A stretch of DNA of 64,000 nucleotides from Heterodera schachtii (taxonomy: Eukaryota > Nematoda > Chromadorea > Rhabditida > Heteroderidae), in assembly GCA_023374025.1 (NCBI GenBank), contig SIJG01000209.1, forward strand, positions 59,376 to 123,375. Reading direction: 5' to 3'. Position 1 is the first letter of the stretch; each line of letters starts with the position of its first letter. The notes below the pieces were generated by a model. That model saw nothing but the letters and a program-made list of their open reading frames with translations. It searched no databases and was not told the DNA's origin. Made by a program: the position numbers and the translations under genes. Below, piece by piece: positions 1-12,145 of the stretch.

Positions 1-580
1 ACCTTTTTATAGTATATTTTAAACAAGCGAATAAATATATAGAAAATAAATTATATTTATAAAAATATTATTATATTTTACTTAATTAATAACAAGTTAA
101 TGAAAATCTCGGAAAGCGACATATTCTGCAGAGCGATGAAAAAATTGATTTTTTCCTCAAGAGTTAATAAGAATAAAAAAGAAATTAATTCAAAAATAAA
201 ATTTTAACATAAATAAGAAAGTAATAATTTAAATTTAATAAAACTTAATTTTTCTTTTCGCATGAAATTTTTATAAATTAATTTTTTGATTGAATGCATA
301 ATCAATTAAAAATTTAATAATAAAATAAAATAAATATTTATTTATTTCACTTTCCATATATTTATGAATCGGACATGAAAATTAATTTGTTTATGCAAAT
401 ATTTATGAGATAAATTATAAATAAAACATTTAGTAAAAAAATTATAAAATATTATTTTTTTCCCGCATGCAATTTTGTGTGAATTTCGCTTAAGATTTCA
501 TACAAAAAATAAATTTTAATTTTCACTTTTATACTATGTCAAAAACCCTTTTTTATTGATTTTTTTTATTGGTAATAAAC
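1..580. other. AT-rich intergenic DNA
   Basis: No reading frame, RNA gene or clear repeat is visible here. The sequence is A/T runs with a few mixed stretches, as across most of the window. Confidence 0.6.
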
Positions 581-706
581 AGGGCTGCAAAAAATATGCA
601 CAAAAAGTGGCCAAAATATACGCATAAATATGCAAATAAAGTCGTGAAATATGCACTAAATATGCACAAAAATCGCAAAATATGCACCAAATATGCACAA
701 AAAACT
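581..706. repeat. Short tandem TATGCAC repeat, possible hAT end
   Basis: The block opens with CAGGGCTGCAAAAAATATGC, which looks like a hAT-type terminal sequence. About six imperfect copies of AATATGCAC(C/T)AAA follow. No matching inverted end is found nearby, so this may be only one end of an old element. Confidence 0.4.
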
Positions 707-712
707 TGAAAA

Positions 713-1219
713 TTAGGGGTGCAAATTAACTTTAAATTTTTTTTTCATTAGTACATACACTTGACAATGAGCTACAGTTCTTTTATAAAATTCTCTTAGC
801 AAATATTGACATTTTTAAATCAAAAATTTTGTCATGAAAAAAAAAATTTGGGGGTAGAATTTTTGTGAAAATTTTCCTTTCTTAGTGGTGTGTTTTTTAA
901 AAATTTTCGGTCGATTCTTAGGGGTGTTTGTTAATGAAAATAGTAAGCAAATATGAGAGAAAAAGAAACCCGAGGTTTTCACTACCTTATTACTTTTCAA
1001 TTGGCCGATATTTGTGGCGCCCAGTCTGAATTTGCAGCGTCATACCAATTACTGATCAGAATAAATGTTCCTTAGTTTCACAGACTTTTGTTTCGTTATT
1101 GACATAAGGATTTAATGCCAAAAGCACATTTGATAAGCTTAAATCAAGCTAAAAACATTATTTTTCTTGCGTTTCAGGCCACCACAATCCACGAGAAAAT
1201 ATGGATTTGGCACCCCTAA
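713..1219. mobile_element. hAT-like inverted-repeat remnant
   Basis: TTAGGGGTGC at 713-722 is the exact inverse of GCACCCCTAA at 1210-1219, and similarity continues a few bases inward. TAGGGGTG ends are common in hAT MITEs. No 8-bp target duplication is visible, and another TTAGGGGTG lies inside near 915, so the boundaries are uncertain. There is no transposase frame. Confidence 0.35.
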
Positions 1220-2090
1220 TAAGAAATAATATAATTTACATGGTAATTATGTCTTTCTCGAAAAACTGACCGGTATTTTTATGTAGTTATAAATACAAAT
1301 TAACATCGAATTACGTTAAAAGTGACATCAAAGATTATAATTAAAATAGATGCAACCAAATCAATATTAGGCTAATAGTTAAAGAAAAAAAATAAAAAAA
1401 TTTTTTTATGAAAAAAATAGTTTTTTATTGTTATATCAAATTGCTTTATAAATCAAGGCGTTTAGCATTTATTTCTCATTTATAATTGTTTTAGTTTAAA
1501 CTATATTTTCAATGATTTAAAATTTTTATTTTTATTGAATACACATAAATTATTATTAAATTATGCTATTATTAATTTTTCATTTTTGTAATTTTATTTT
1601 TGCTGTTTAATTGAATTATTTGATTTAAATTAGCAAATCATGAAATTATAAGTGTTTAATAATTATTAAATTACATTAAAAATAGGGTGTTTTCGATTTT
1701 TAGCATTTATTCCCTATTTTTGAATTTAATTTATTATATTCATTCAAATGTTGAATTATTTATTCAATTTATAAAACCTGTTGATATATTACTAATTTAT
1801 TTTTTGCTGAGAAAATTATAAAAAAACATTGTAATGGAAGTAAGCAAAAATAAATCATATGAAAAAACAAATTAGCTTAGGTAATTGTCAATCAAACCCT
1901 CAGATTTTTTTTTTCAGAATTCACTGCAGTTGTATTTTCCAAAAGAAGACTCAGTTTGGTCTTTCGGTTTGGTCTCTTCTTTTTTTCGGCTACTTTTGCA
2001 CAAACGGACCCACAGGTAGAGACCAAAAATTGAATTTATTATATAAATTTATTAAAATTATTGGCATTCTGTCCTTTAAAATTTTCAAAA
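1220..2090. other. AT-rich intergenic DNA
   Basis: I see nothing coding or repeated in this stretch. Confidence 0.6.
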
Positions 2091-2100
2091 AATCAATGAA

Positions 2101-2200
2101 ATCCCGCAGAATCCCGCATAAAAGGTCAATTTTGAGGATCCCGCTGCGGGATTTGAACTCAAAATTTTGCAGGCCGTGATACCGGATGTATAAATCCCGC
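2101..2200. repeat. ATCCCGC cluster with perfect hairpin
   Basis: ATCCCGC occurs at 2101, 2111, 2138 and 2194. The copy at 2138-2144 faces GCGGGAT at 2146-2152 with a one-base spacer. On the minus strand the neighbourhood loosely resembles the 3' half of a tRNA, so a tRNA-derived SINE remnant is possible, but the T-stem does not pair. Confidence 0.35.
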
Positions 2201-2515
2201 AAATTTTCTGCTTGCTCAGTCTTTTTTGTCCGTTTATAAAGAAATCCATTAATAAAGAAATTATGAAAAATGTTTATCATAAAGAATTAACTCATTAATT
2301 TAATTATTTAAATTAATTGAGAAATAGTTTTTATATTTAGAATAAATGAAAAATATTTTCCATAATATTCGATACTGAAGATTTTGTTTTTTTCTGTTAA
2401 TCTGCAATTGCTCATCTGATTTAATTTTGTCCGTAGTAAAATAATATTTATTTTGAGATATTTAAATCCATTTAATTTTTATTTTTCCCTGATATAAAGA
2501 CGGACATTACTGATT

Positions 2516-3917
2516 ATTATTATTTTTATGTGCTTTTTGTAATTTATTAAGAATTTTATCATTTATTTTGACTTTATAGCAATTATTTTAATCCTTTATA
2601 ATAATTTATTGTATTAATTCAGATTACAAAATGTCGAAAGAATTCATGATTATAATTTATTTTTTTATTATAAATATGTATAATTAAAGTTTCATTTATT
2701 CAGTTCAGTTCATCTCTTTTATTTAATTAATTGTAAAATAATTATATTTAATATATTTTATCTCTTTTTACTCTTTAATCTCATGGTACCAAAGTGGTTT
2801 TTCTTATTGTTTTTCGAAATCATTTGATTCGCTTATTATTAATGAAATAATGATATGCTTAGAATTATGAGTACAAATTAATTGCCTTTATTTTTTTTAT
2901 TTATTAAGATTAGTTCATTTCTCAGTAATTAAAAAGAGTTAAATTTTGTTAAAGAAAAATTTTTAAAATTAGATGAACACTATGTAATATTTTTAAAAAT
3001 ATTTATATTTTTAAAGGAAATATAAGAAAACAGCTTTTATGGAAAATTTCTTGAAATTGTTTTAAAATTTATAGTTTTTTTAAATTTGTTTTATATTTGG
3101 ATTTTAATTGAATATTAGATTTTTCATACATTTTTTCATCTTCAAATTTTCATAACCATCTATTAATCGATTAATAATTAAAAAGATATATTCCATTTAT
3201 TCCACACTTTTTTTAATTGTTTAATAATTTTGATAAATGTTTTTTATCAATGTAAAATTAAAATTATTTAACAAATCTTTGTACGGCTTATTTGTTTACT
3301 CATGAATTAATGAATAATTTACTTGTACCTTTTTTTTAAATGTTTTGAATAATTAAAATCTCTTGGTTGGTTTCTGGTTTATTAGCTCCGTTGTTGGTGA
3401 CTTTTAAAATAGTAAATATCGAAATATATAAAAAATGCATTTGCATTTCTTTATTTTATTAGTTTATACTTTAATTATAATTATAATATAACGATAAAAT
3501 AATTGAAATTAAGTTAAAACCTCTTCGCGAAGCCGCTCAAACCATTTCGATCGGTCTTTACCTTTCATTTCGTTTAAGAGTTCTAAATATACAGAATTTT
3601 TCGAGAAAAAATCATCATAACTTTTTTAAACACAGCCAAGCTAAATAATCTTTTTGTCATTCGATATAGCTCTTGGATTGATGTATTAGCATGAAAAATT
3701 TCAAAAATTTTATAGCGTTTAATTTTTGTTTTGTTTTCACATATTCAATTTACTTCTATTGTGTATCAATTGGTTTTATTTACAAAATAAATAAACATTT
3801 ACATTTATTTTTGCTTAATTTTATATTAATTTACTAATATCTTTTTTTAATGTCTCATCCAAAGAAATACTTAAAAAATATTTCATTTGCTTGTTAGATT
3901 TTATGTTTATATATTTC
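2516..3917. repeat. Direct repeat copy 1 (1.4 kb)
   Basis: This segment recurs in the same orientation at 4846-6150, about 2.33 kb downstream, at an identity I judge by eye to be above 90%. Copy 1 has about 112 bp (near 3693-3804) that copy 2 lacks; copy 2 has about 30 extra bases near 5823. The right part holds the least AT-rich DNA, including a 38-codon minus-strand frame (3640-3521) kept open in both copies. Confidence 0.8.
3521..3640 (-). pseudogene. Possible C-terminal coding remnant
   Basis: Read on the minus strand, this gives a 38-residue peptide between stops that ends KWFERLREEVLT. It is rich in Lys, Glu and Arg and has mixed third positions, unlike the surrounding A/T runs. The second repeat copy (about 5985-5866) keeps the frame with only a few substitutions near its end. 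I do not recognise the protein. It could be the tail of a transposon protein or a chance frame in a repeat. There is no start codon and no splice evidence. Confidence 0.2.
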
Positions 3918-4845
3918 TTTTTATTTTCCACTTAATGATTCTTTACAATGCCAATACTCCTCTGATCTTCGCAGGTACTGTTGCCTTTTCTTATTAATAA
4001 ATCCTTTATACTTTTTCTAAATTGCCTTTTAAATTATTTATTTTATTAAAATTTGAAATATATATATCTATATTTATATATATTATATGTCCAACTATAA
4101 TTCTTATTTCTATTTTTTTCTTCTAAAAAATAAATTAAATTCTTTCTCAAATTCTCAAAATGTTTATCTTAATTACTATTTTTATTTTTCAATAATTATT
4201 TTTATTTTTATCATAAAAAATAATTTTAAATGGGATAAATAAATAGAAGTTCGAGTATTCTTTAATTTATTTTCCGATCTTTAATAAAAAATCTTAACAT
4301 TTGATTCAATAATTTATTTTTTTTTTTTAAATTTGTAAAGCATTAATTTAAGCCTTTAGTTTTGTTAAAATTACGAATTTTAAATATAAGTATTATCACT
4401 TTAAATAAATCACTTGGTTTTGGCGTTATAATTACAAAATAAGTATAACTTTCTAATAAATGGATTTATGTAAAATTTTTTTTAAATATTTTATTTATAT
4501 AATTATTCAAATAATGAAAAAAAATTTTTAATTAAATTTGTTTATTTACTAAAAAAATTATTTTAAAACTATTTCCAATATTTTTCATATTTGTATAATT
4601 GATGTTATATATTTTTATTCGAAAATATAATTTTTTTTTACTTCTGTCCAATTTTTTTTCGATATCATCCTTCATGCTAACAAAGATTTTATTTATTATA
4701 TAAAATTGGAAAAATCAGTTAATTTTGTTTCATTCTGACAAATTCATTATAATAGAATTTCTTATATGTGAATATTGTAAAGAAATAATAATCGAATTCA
4801 AACCAATTTAATTGCGATTATTAACAGTTGTTGTTAAATTAAATT
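3918..4845. other. AT-rich spacer between the direct repeats
   Basis: Only A/T-rich sequence separates the two copies. No gene or further repeat is seen. Confidence 0.55.
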
Positions 4846-6150
4846 GTTATTATCATTTTTATGTGCTTTTTGTAATTTATTAAGAATTTTATCATTTATT
4901 TTGACTTTATAGTAATTATTTTTAATCCTTTATAATAATTTATTTATTAATTTAGATTACAAAATGTCGAAAGAATTCATGATTATAATTTTTTTTTATA
5001 TTATAAATATGTATTAATTAAATTTCATTTATTCAGTTCAGTTCATCTCTTTTATTTAATTAATTGTAAAATAATTATATTTAATATATTTTATCTCTTT
5101 TTACTTTTTAATCTCATAGCACCAAAGTGGTTTTTCTTATTGTTTTTCGAAATCATTTGATTCGCTTATTATTAATGAAATAATGATATGCTTAGAATTA
5201 TGAGTACAAATTAAATTGGCTTTATTTTTTTATTTATTAAGATTAGTTCATTTCTCAGTAATTAAAAAGAGTTAAATTTTGTCAAAGAAAAATTTTTAAA
5301 ATAATATTTTTAAAAATATTTATATTTTTAAAGGAAATATAAGAAAACAGCTTTTATGGAAAATTTCTTGAAATTGTTTTAAAATTTATAGTTTTTTTAA
5401 ATTTATTTTATATTTGGATTTTAATTGAATATTTGATTTTTCATACATTTTTTCATCTTCAAATTTTCATAACCATCTATTAATCGATTAATAATTAAAA
5501 AGATATATTCCATTTATTCCACACTTTTTTTTAATTGTTTAATAATTTTGATAAATGTTTTTTATCAATGTAAAATTAAAATTAAAACAAATTTCTTTGT
5601 ACGGCTTTTTGTTTACTCATGAATTAATGAATAATTTACTTGTACCTTTTTTTAAATGTTTTGAATAATTAAAATCTCTTGGTTGGTTTCTGGTTTATTA
5701 GCTCCGTTGTTGGTGACTTTTAAAAATAGTAAATATCGAAATATATAAAAAATGCATTTGCATTTCTTTATTTTATTTGTTTATACTTTAATTTATAATT
5801 ATAATATATCGATAAAATAATTGATTTTCCTTTTTATAATTGTGTTTAAGAACTTAAGTTAAAACCCCTTCGCAAAGCCGCTCAAACCATTTCGATCGGT
5901 CTTTACCTTTCATTTCGTTTAAGAGTTCTAAATATACAGAATTTTTCGAGAAAAAATCATCATAACTTTTTTAAACACAGCCAAGCTAAATAATCTTTGT
6001 GTCATTCGATATAGCTCTTGGATTGATGTATTAGTATGAATTTTTGCTTAATTTATATTAATTTACTAATATCTTTTTTTTTAATGTCTCATTCAAAGAA
6101 ATACTTAAAAAATATTTCATTTGCTTGTTAGATTTTATGTTTATATATTT
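4846..6150. repeat. Direct repeat copy 2 (1.3 kb)
   Basis: Second copy of 2516-3917. The part corresponding to 3693-3804 is missing, so the sequence runs straight from the GATGTATTAG motif to the TTTTTGCTTAATTT motif. The rest is collinear, with scattered substitutions and small A/T-run indels. Confidence 0.8.
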
Positions 6151-7078
6151 ATTTTTATAACTTTTCTTATTTCCATATCTTCTAATAAATTATATTTAAA
6201 ACCGAGACTTTTATTTACATATTTTTACATATTTCAGGATTTTATTACATATTTAGTATATATTTTGATTTTTTCATATATATTTTATTTTTTTTTACGG
6301 AAATTTTAAATAAATTTTAAAATATGAATAGATGATTCTAAGCCTATTTAGGTCGATTTTATGGTATTTTGTGCCTATTTCATCATTTACGAGGAAATTT
6401 TTTTTCCAAAAAATAAATCTTTTTAAAAATTTTATTTACAATTTGAGATTTTTGTATATATTCGGGGTTTTTCTTACATATTTATATACATATTTTGACC
6501 ACTTTTTGTATATATTTTTGGCAGCTCTACAAATAACCTATAATTGTCAATATTCTTTTTCAAATATATTTTTTTAAATAATTCGTTTAACATTTGTGTG
6601 GATTTGTAAATTTCCATTTATTCTGTTAATCAAATTTGATGTTAATAATTATTAAATTATTTTTGCTTAAATTATGCTTTTAAATGTAATTTAATTATGA
6701 ATTTAATTTATCATTATTTAATCCCATGCCATTGGTGCGAGTTTGCCAGTTGGTTAAATGGTTGCTTCTACTTTCGTGTAATTTTCTTTTATTTATTTAT
6801 TTGTTTCTTTTTTATTTTTTCTTTAAATTGAATTGTCCAGATTTTATCATGCATTATTTGTCAAAGCTAAAAAATGCAATTTTTAAACGCAATTAATATT
6901 TTTTTAATATAATTGATTATTTAAATTCAATTTTAGTATATTAATATAAATAAAGCATTCAAATATGTATGTATTTTAGCCACTATTAAAATTTTTGTAA
7001 AAGTTAAACTTTTATGTATAAAGTTTGTTTTCTTTATATAAAATTAAATGCTACTTCACCGCACGACCAATGAATAGA
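6151..7078. other. AT-rich DNA with TACATATTT repeats
   Basis: Between about 6170 and 6530 the motif TACATATTT/TATATATTTT recurs and the block ends in GGCAGCTCTAC. This resembles a degenerate inverse of the CAGGGCTGC end near 581 and the texture of the MITE at 59495. It is probably decayed MITE sequence. No gene is seen. Confidence 0.4.
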
Positions 7079-7836
7079 ACGCGTACGTGCTGACGCGTTT
7101 TATAAATTCCGCCAAAATGGGTTTGCGCGTTTTATAAATCCGCCTGCGCGTTTTATAAATCCGCCAACATCAATCAACATACATACTACATATAAAATTT
7201 ATTATTTTATTATTATTCAAACTATCTTAATAGTAAAATAAAAAAAATTTAGTGTTCTAAAATTTTGTATATGTGTATTTCCATACCTATTTAGGCAATT
7301 TATTATTAATTAAAAAATATTTTTAATATACAGTCCGTAACAAAAGACTAAATATAAGGCAATGGGACAATAGAAAAATTGCCTTGATGAAATTTCGGAA
7401 TATTTTATAGCTTTTAGAAGATTAGAGAAATAGATTAACGCCTTAAAGCATTGAAATGTTTTTGATCAATAATTTTGCTAGCGAAACAAATAAAGAAAGG
7501 ATTTTTGAGAAATTCACGTGTTTATTATGCAGTTTTGTTTCAATTTTGGGCAAATTTTTTTGGTATTTTTGGAGTTGGAATTTTTGGCAAATATATAGAT
7601 ATACATATTTGGGGTGCCCTAATTATCATTTTGTCGAATAATAATTAGCTTTAAACGCAAAATTATATTTTAACTTATAGTGGGTTTTAAAAAAGGCATA
7701 GGCTGGCGGATTTATAAAATGCGCTGGCGGATTTATAAAACGCGCATGGCAATAAAATAAAAAATGTGCATGGTGGCGGATTTATAAAACGCGCATTGGT
7801 GGCGGAATTTATAAAACGCACTAGCACCGAACGCGT
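7079..7836. mobile_element. TIR element with multi-unit ends
   Basis: The left end (7079-7165) holds three copies of GCGTTTTATAAATCCGCC-type units; the right end (7703-7836) holds four in inverse orientation. Both outer ends begin ACGCGT. The 540-bp middle is AT-rich and has no transposase frame, so this is a non-autonomous DNA element. A related unit (GCGTTTCATAAATGCGCC) sits at 9658-9675. No target duplication was found. Confidence 0.6.
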
Positions 7837-9640
7837 ATCGTCATGAAAATAAATTAAGAATATTTTAATTACATTATAAAAAATGTGATTGATAAAATAA
7901 TAATATTTTATTAGTAATTAACAAAAGGGCACGATAGATATATTATAAAATTTTAATTTACACTTGTTCAAGTTAAATTTCTCCTAGTCAACGGGAAACT
8001 GTGAGATTATTATATTTGATTAATTATTTTTAAAAGACTTAAAAATAATTTTGCGCAAATAAAATTTTTTTATTTAAATATTTTATGTTTTTAAACTAGA
8101 ATAATTAAAATTCTATATTTGCACTTTAAAGTTAATTAAACATTTTAAAAAACAAATTATATTTTAATATAATCTTTATTCACTTTTTTTTTAATATTTT
8201 CATTAAATATATAAATCACGTCCGTGTAAGTCGTAAACAGGAATAAAATCATGGATTGATTTAGTAAAACTGCGTTTTAACATTTATTTTCATAAATATA
8301 CTTTATTTAATTTTACATTTCTATTTCATTATTATTGACATGAAATAAATATTAAGTAATCTTTTTATTTGATTATTTCGTTTAAGAAAAATAAAAAATA
8401 ACATAGCATTTTTTTATGGGCTTATCTTTCTTTAATTTCAAATTACTAACTTTAAAATATTTTTCTTCGTTTAAAATTGTTTTATAAAGTTAAATTATTT
8501 TTAAGTTATGTTTTTATTATTTTTATAAAAAATATATTTGGTAAACAATTTGTCCTTCCTGGTCAACAACAGCGTAAAATTTGATCATCTTTCCACAAGT
8601 TTAGTTTTCTTCGAAAAGAAATTTACTTACTTTTATATAAACCATGTCGTTTTACTCCTCCGTATCATCATACTTCTTCTCTGTGTAGAATTTTAAAAGC
8701 TTTAACTAAATTTATAAGCTATTATTTTATTTGAAATTTTATTTATATTTTTTAAAAATTCTATTTAATGAAATAAGCTTTTCTTTTAGTTTATTTATAT
8801 TTTTGGATTTTAATCTTAATTTCTCGGCATCGTCATAGCCATTTTCTAATTTATTATATATCATCCAGGCTATTTTTATTTACAACAAAACATGTATTTT
8901 AAATATTCAAAATTATTATTGTTTAAAATATTAAGTTTTAATGATTTTTTAATGGTTTTGAAATACATTTTTCAGTATATTTATTGATATATTACATTGT
9001 TTTATTGATTACTTCAATTTTGGAACATCAAATTAGAAGAAATTTCGTAAAAAAATTCATAAAAATTTTCAATTTTGCAGTTTCCGATTTTTTGTAAAAT
9101 TCTTAATATTTTTACATATTCATTCGAATATATTAGCATTAATTATAAATTATCACAATAATAAATAATAATTTTTAAACAATATGTATAAATAAGCTAA
9201 AATATTTGTTTTAAATTTTTTATTAATTTTCAAAATTTATTTATTTTAATTCAAAATAAATCACAAAAAATCCATTTTTGCTTTTATAGTTAATTCCATG
9301 TAAGAGTTATAATTCTGAACATCTTTTGGGATTATAATAATTTTCATTTATTAAAATTTTTTTATTAAGTCCAATTATTTTCCAATATTATTTAATTGTA
9401 AGAAAATAATAAGTGAAAAACTGAAGATTTTAAAAAATACAATTTTTCAAGTGATGAAATTGTAAATTATTTCGCTCACTAATTTTTTTCGATTTTTTAT
9501 ATTAATTTTCTCGTTTAACTAAAATGTTTGTTGTTTTCTCTATTCAATCCAATTATATTTTTTTTATTAATAATTTTTGCTTAACTTTTAATGAGCATTT
9601 CAATTATATTACATATTTTAATAATATGATTGAATTCATA
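7837..9640. other. AT-rich DNA with one possible small exon
   Basis: Mostly featureless. The block 8545-8700 is less AT-rich and on the minus strand encodes a peptide beginning MIKFYAVVDQEGQIVY at 8591, plus a separate peptide ending KKYDDTEE and a stop near 8655. No gene model can be built from these. Confidence 0.4.
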
Positions 9641-9682
9641 AAAACCGCCAACATGGGCGTTTCATAAATGCGCCAAATATAC

Positions 9683-9951
9683 AATTTTTTGAGAAAAAAC
9701 CGTCATAAATTTTTTTTAAATAAAAACCAAAAAATAACTTGATACCATACGATAGCTCTTAGTTTGCTCTATTAGTTGGAAAAAAATTCATAAATTTCAT
9801 TGTATTTTAAAAGTTCTGACGAAAAATGTTTAAAAAAAGACATAACTTTCTGAAAACTTTCATAATAGAGCAAGCGAAGAGCTATCGTATAATATAAGAT
9901 TATTTTTTAGGTTGTATTTAAGAAAAGTTATGACGGATTTTTTTCAAAAAT
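9683..9951. repeat. Inverted repeat, CGATAGCTC family
   Basis: The left arm 9683-9776 matches the inverse of 9861-9951 at an estimated 75-80%, around a loop of about 85 bp. The core TACGATAGCTCTT appears in both arms. Similar blocks occur as single arms near 3590-3695, 5935-6035 and 60130-60240, so this is one dispersed family present here as a foldback. The LTR element starts only 81 bp to the right. Confidence 0.6.
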
Positions 9952-10027
9952 GTGTAAATTTGGTGAGATAAATTTATTTAATAATATTTTTAAAAAATTA
10001 ATTGTAAAATAATCTTTTTTGATTAAT

Positions 10028-10031
10028 TTGC
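10028..10031. repeat. Candidate target site duplication (left)
   Basis: TTGC directly left of the 3' LTR matches TTGC at 30323-30326 directly right of the 5' LTR. BEL/Pao integrases usually leave 4-6 bp duplications. Four bases can also match by chance. Confidence 0.55.
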
Positions 10032-10852
10032 TGTCCCGACGTGCTCTGGGGTCGGGCCAAATGAATTCCGCGGTGCGGGGTTCAGGGGTGGCAAGCAGGG
10101 ACAAGACCAATCAAAACGCCGAAGAAAAATTAATAAAAAATTTATTCCGAGGGAGAGCCTCAAACTTGGGTAATTAAACGAAAAAATTTAAATGGTGAAC
10201 GAATTATCACAAATTGATCACAGAAAAAAAAGCCATCACCGGGAAATTATTACAAATGGAATTGGGCACCGGGATGGGACAGGAAAATCACAGAAAACAA
10301 ATGAATGGGACCGGGAGAAACAGAAATGGAAGGCACCGGGGCCACAGAACAAAGATCAATAACCGGGGGTCAGGAAATGATCACAATTGGGGAGGCATCA
10401 CAGTTAAAGGCTGGAGGGACGGGGAGAGAAACGGCAAAAATGCCCAATGAATTTGGGTTGTGAATTTTGGGGGCATTTGGCCGTTTAAATAATAATAAAT
10501 TTAAATAAAAAGTGGCAAAATTGGGCAGAACGAAATGGGGCCGAAAATTGTGCACGAAATGAAAAACGGGGGAACAAAATGAACAGATGAACAAATTGGT
10601 GGAAAACGGGAAATTTGGGGGTTCATCGTTCTTTGGAGTCGCATTCGCCAAATTGGGGGACGGAGGCGAAAAGTTGCGGTTTGATGAGTTGTTGTTAATT
10701 CGTGCGCGGGGCGGGGGGAGAACATGGAAAAACGATTAACAATTTGAAGGGAAAAAGGGGCAGAGGGATGGAACGACTCGTCCCGCGGCGGGGGGGGGCT
10801 CCCTCTCAGTTCGCCCATCATTGATTGGCGATCGGAATTTAAAATTCCGACA
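10032..10852 (-). repeat. 3' LTR (821 bp)
   Basis: In element orientation it runs from TGTCGG at 10852 to GGGACA at 10032, so TG...CA ends are intact. It matches 29498-30322 except for one internal substitution (10249), the length of a G run near 10790 and the last base pair. The outer 19 bp (10832-10850) form an inverted repeat, TCGGAATTT and AAATTCCGA around one base. No convincing polypurine tract lies beside it: the bases next to 10853 read CGCGCCGGAA on the element strand. Confidence 0.92.
10141..10146 (-). promoter_or_regulatory. Candidate polyadenylation signal in 3' LTR
   Basis: AATAAA on the element strand, 109 bp before the end of the 3' LTR. The same hexamer is at 29607-29612 in the 5' LTR. 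The position fits the R region of an LTR element, but no transcript evidence is available. Confidence 0.4.
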
Positions 10853-10879
10853 TTCCGGCGCGAAAAATGATGGAGCCCG

Positions 10880-12145
10880 TCAGAATTCTTTTCGTCTGGG
10901 CCTCCCAAAGGGCGTGTCTTCCGTTAGGTCGAGGTGGGTTTGTGTTCGTGGTTGTTGGTACCGAGCCGTTCTGGCAATCATGTCCAATTTGATTGGTGAC
11001 ATGGATCGGTGTTCTGCCCTGCGCGCTGGTGATTTGGGGGTTCGTGGCATTTCACGCAGCGGCATTCCCTCTTCGATCCCGAGTGGTTTGGAAACGGTGG
11101 GTCGAAGTTTCGGATGCTGGCGTACTCCAACGAGACTTAGAAGAGTAACTCTGATGGGGTTGAGCAAGTACGCCAGAAGGCATGGAAGTATGATGTCGCG
11201 TAGCATGAGGAAGGTTGAGTAGACGCAGGCGACGCGAATCCACCACGTGATCGCTTCGTCAACAAGGCTTTTTAGCCAACGTACGGTGAATCCTTCTATT
11301 CCGCCCTTCAGCGCGCCTAAAGCTTCCGTCCTAGCCGTGACATGTTGTTCCAGCTTCTCCTTGAACAGCTCCGAGTTGATGAATTCGTTGATGTGTGGGA
11401 AACGTGTCGCGTCTGACTCATTGTCGAGCTGCCAGGCATGGAAGATCAATGGGTGAAGTTCCAAGTTGCTGTTTGTTTGGTTGATCGTTGTTTCGTACAA
11501 TTCGTGGACGTAATCCTTTGGCATCCGTCGTGCCGTGCCGGTTCGAGTATCGATCCACAACCAAATGTTGGGATTGCTCCGCAGTTGAAGATGATGGAAC
11601 CGGTAGCTATTACAGCTTGCCTGTTGAGCAGTCAGCGAGATGATGCGAAGTTCCGGATCCAAGAATGCGGCGATAGCTCGGTCGGGAAAGTGCGCAGTCA
11701 CGGGAATGTAGAGGCGACAGTCATTCATTGGCCTGTATGAGATGTCCTGTAGCGAAATGTTGACACATGGAAACACTTCCATTGTCGTCTCGCCGATCCA
11801 ACGGGCTTGGATGTTTGCTTGCCGTAACAGTTTCCTGGCTTGTAGCGTTGGGTTCGCGGCTCTCGAATTTCGTTGGCATTCTCTTATGTAGAGCTGGTTC
11901 AAAGCAACACTTGTCGCTACTTGAGAAGCCGAAAGTTGTGACGCGAGTTGCTCGGGCCGAATTCCTCTTTTCCATCTCCTTGTAGTACTGACAATGTCGT
12001 CGTACTGATCTTTGGCAATCCCGAAGTTCTGTTCAGAGAGGACGATGCGTACGCCATCACAGGCGATAAGTTCGGGAGCCTTTTTGGCGAATGTCAAGGC
12101 CTTCTGGTGATCGTCGGATATCCACGTGGCTACTGTCGTGCTGAG
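10880..12145 (-). pseudogene. Envelope-like C-terminal half, cut off by TIR element
   Basis: An open frame of about 420 codons runs from the TIR-element edge at 12145 to a stop at 10880, 27 bp before the 3' LTR. It has no ATG of its own and reads as the continuation of the envelope frame that ends at 13015. The first ~270 residues look like ectodomain, with candidate N-glycosylation sites (NIS, NQT) and Cys residues. A hydrophobic stretch at about residues 278-322 from 12097 (near 11266-11134) contains WWIRVACVYSTFLML and is the likely membrane anchor. A basic, Pro-rich tail of about 80 residues follows. The role as a glycoprotein anchor is inferred from topology and position, not from sequence similarity I can name. 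No duplicate of this half exists in the element. Confidence 0.75.

Noticed and set aside
2138..2200. tRNA gene on the minus strand
   Set aside because: A T-loop-like TTCAAATCC is present but the T-stem does not pair and no D-arm or acceptor stem could be built.
7321..7450. Mariner terminal repeat (CAGTCCGTAACAAAAG)
   Set aside because: No TA-flanked partner end was found, and it lies inside another TIR element.
10853..10885. Polypurine tract beside the 3' LTR
   Set aside because: The element strand next to the LTR is mixed (CGCGCCGGAA). The nearest purine run, GACGAAAAGAA, overlaps the env stop region about 30 bp away.
10370..10908. Minus-strand frames of 93 and 135 codons in the LTR
   Set aside because: They lie in LTR sequence, end at G-run or LTR edges, lack domains and are explained by base composition.
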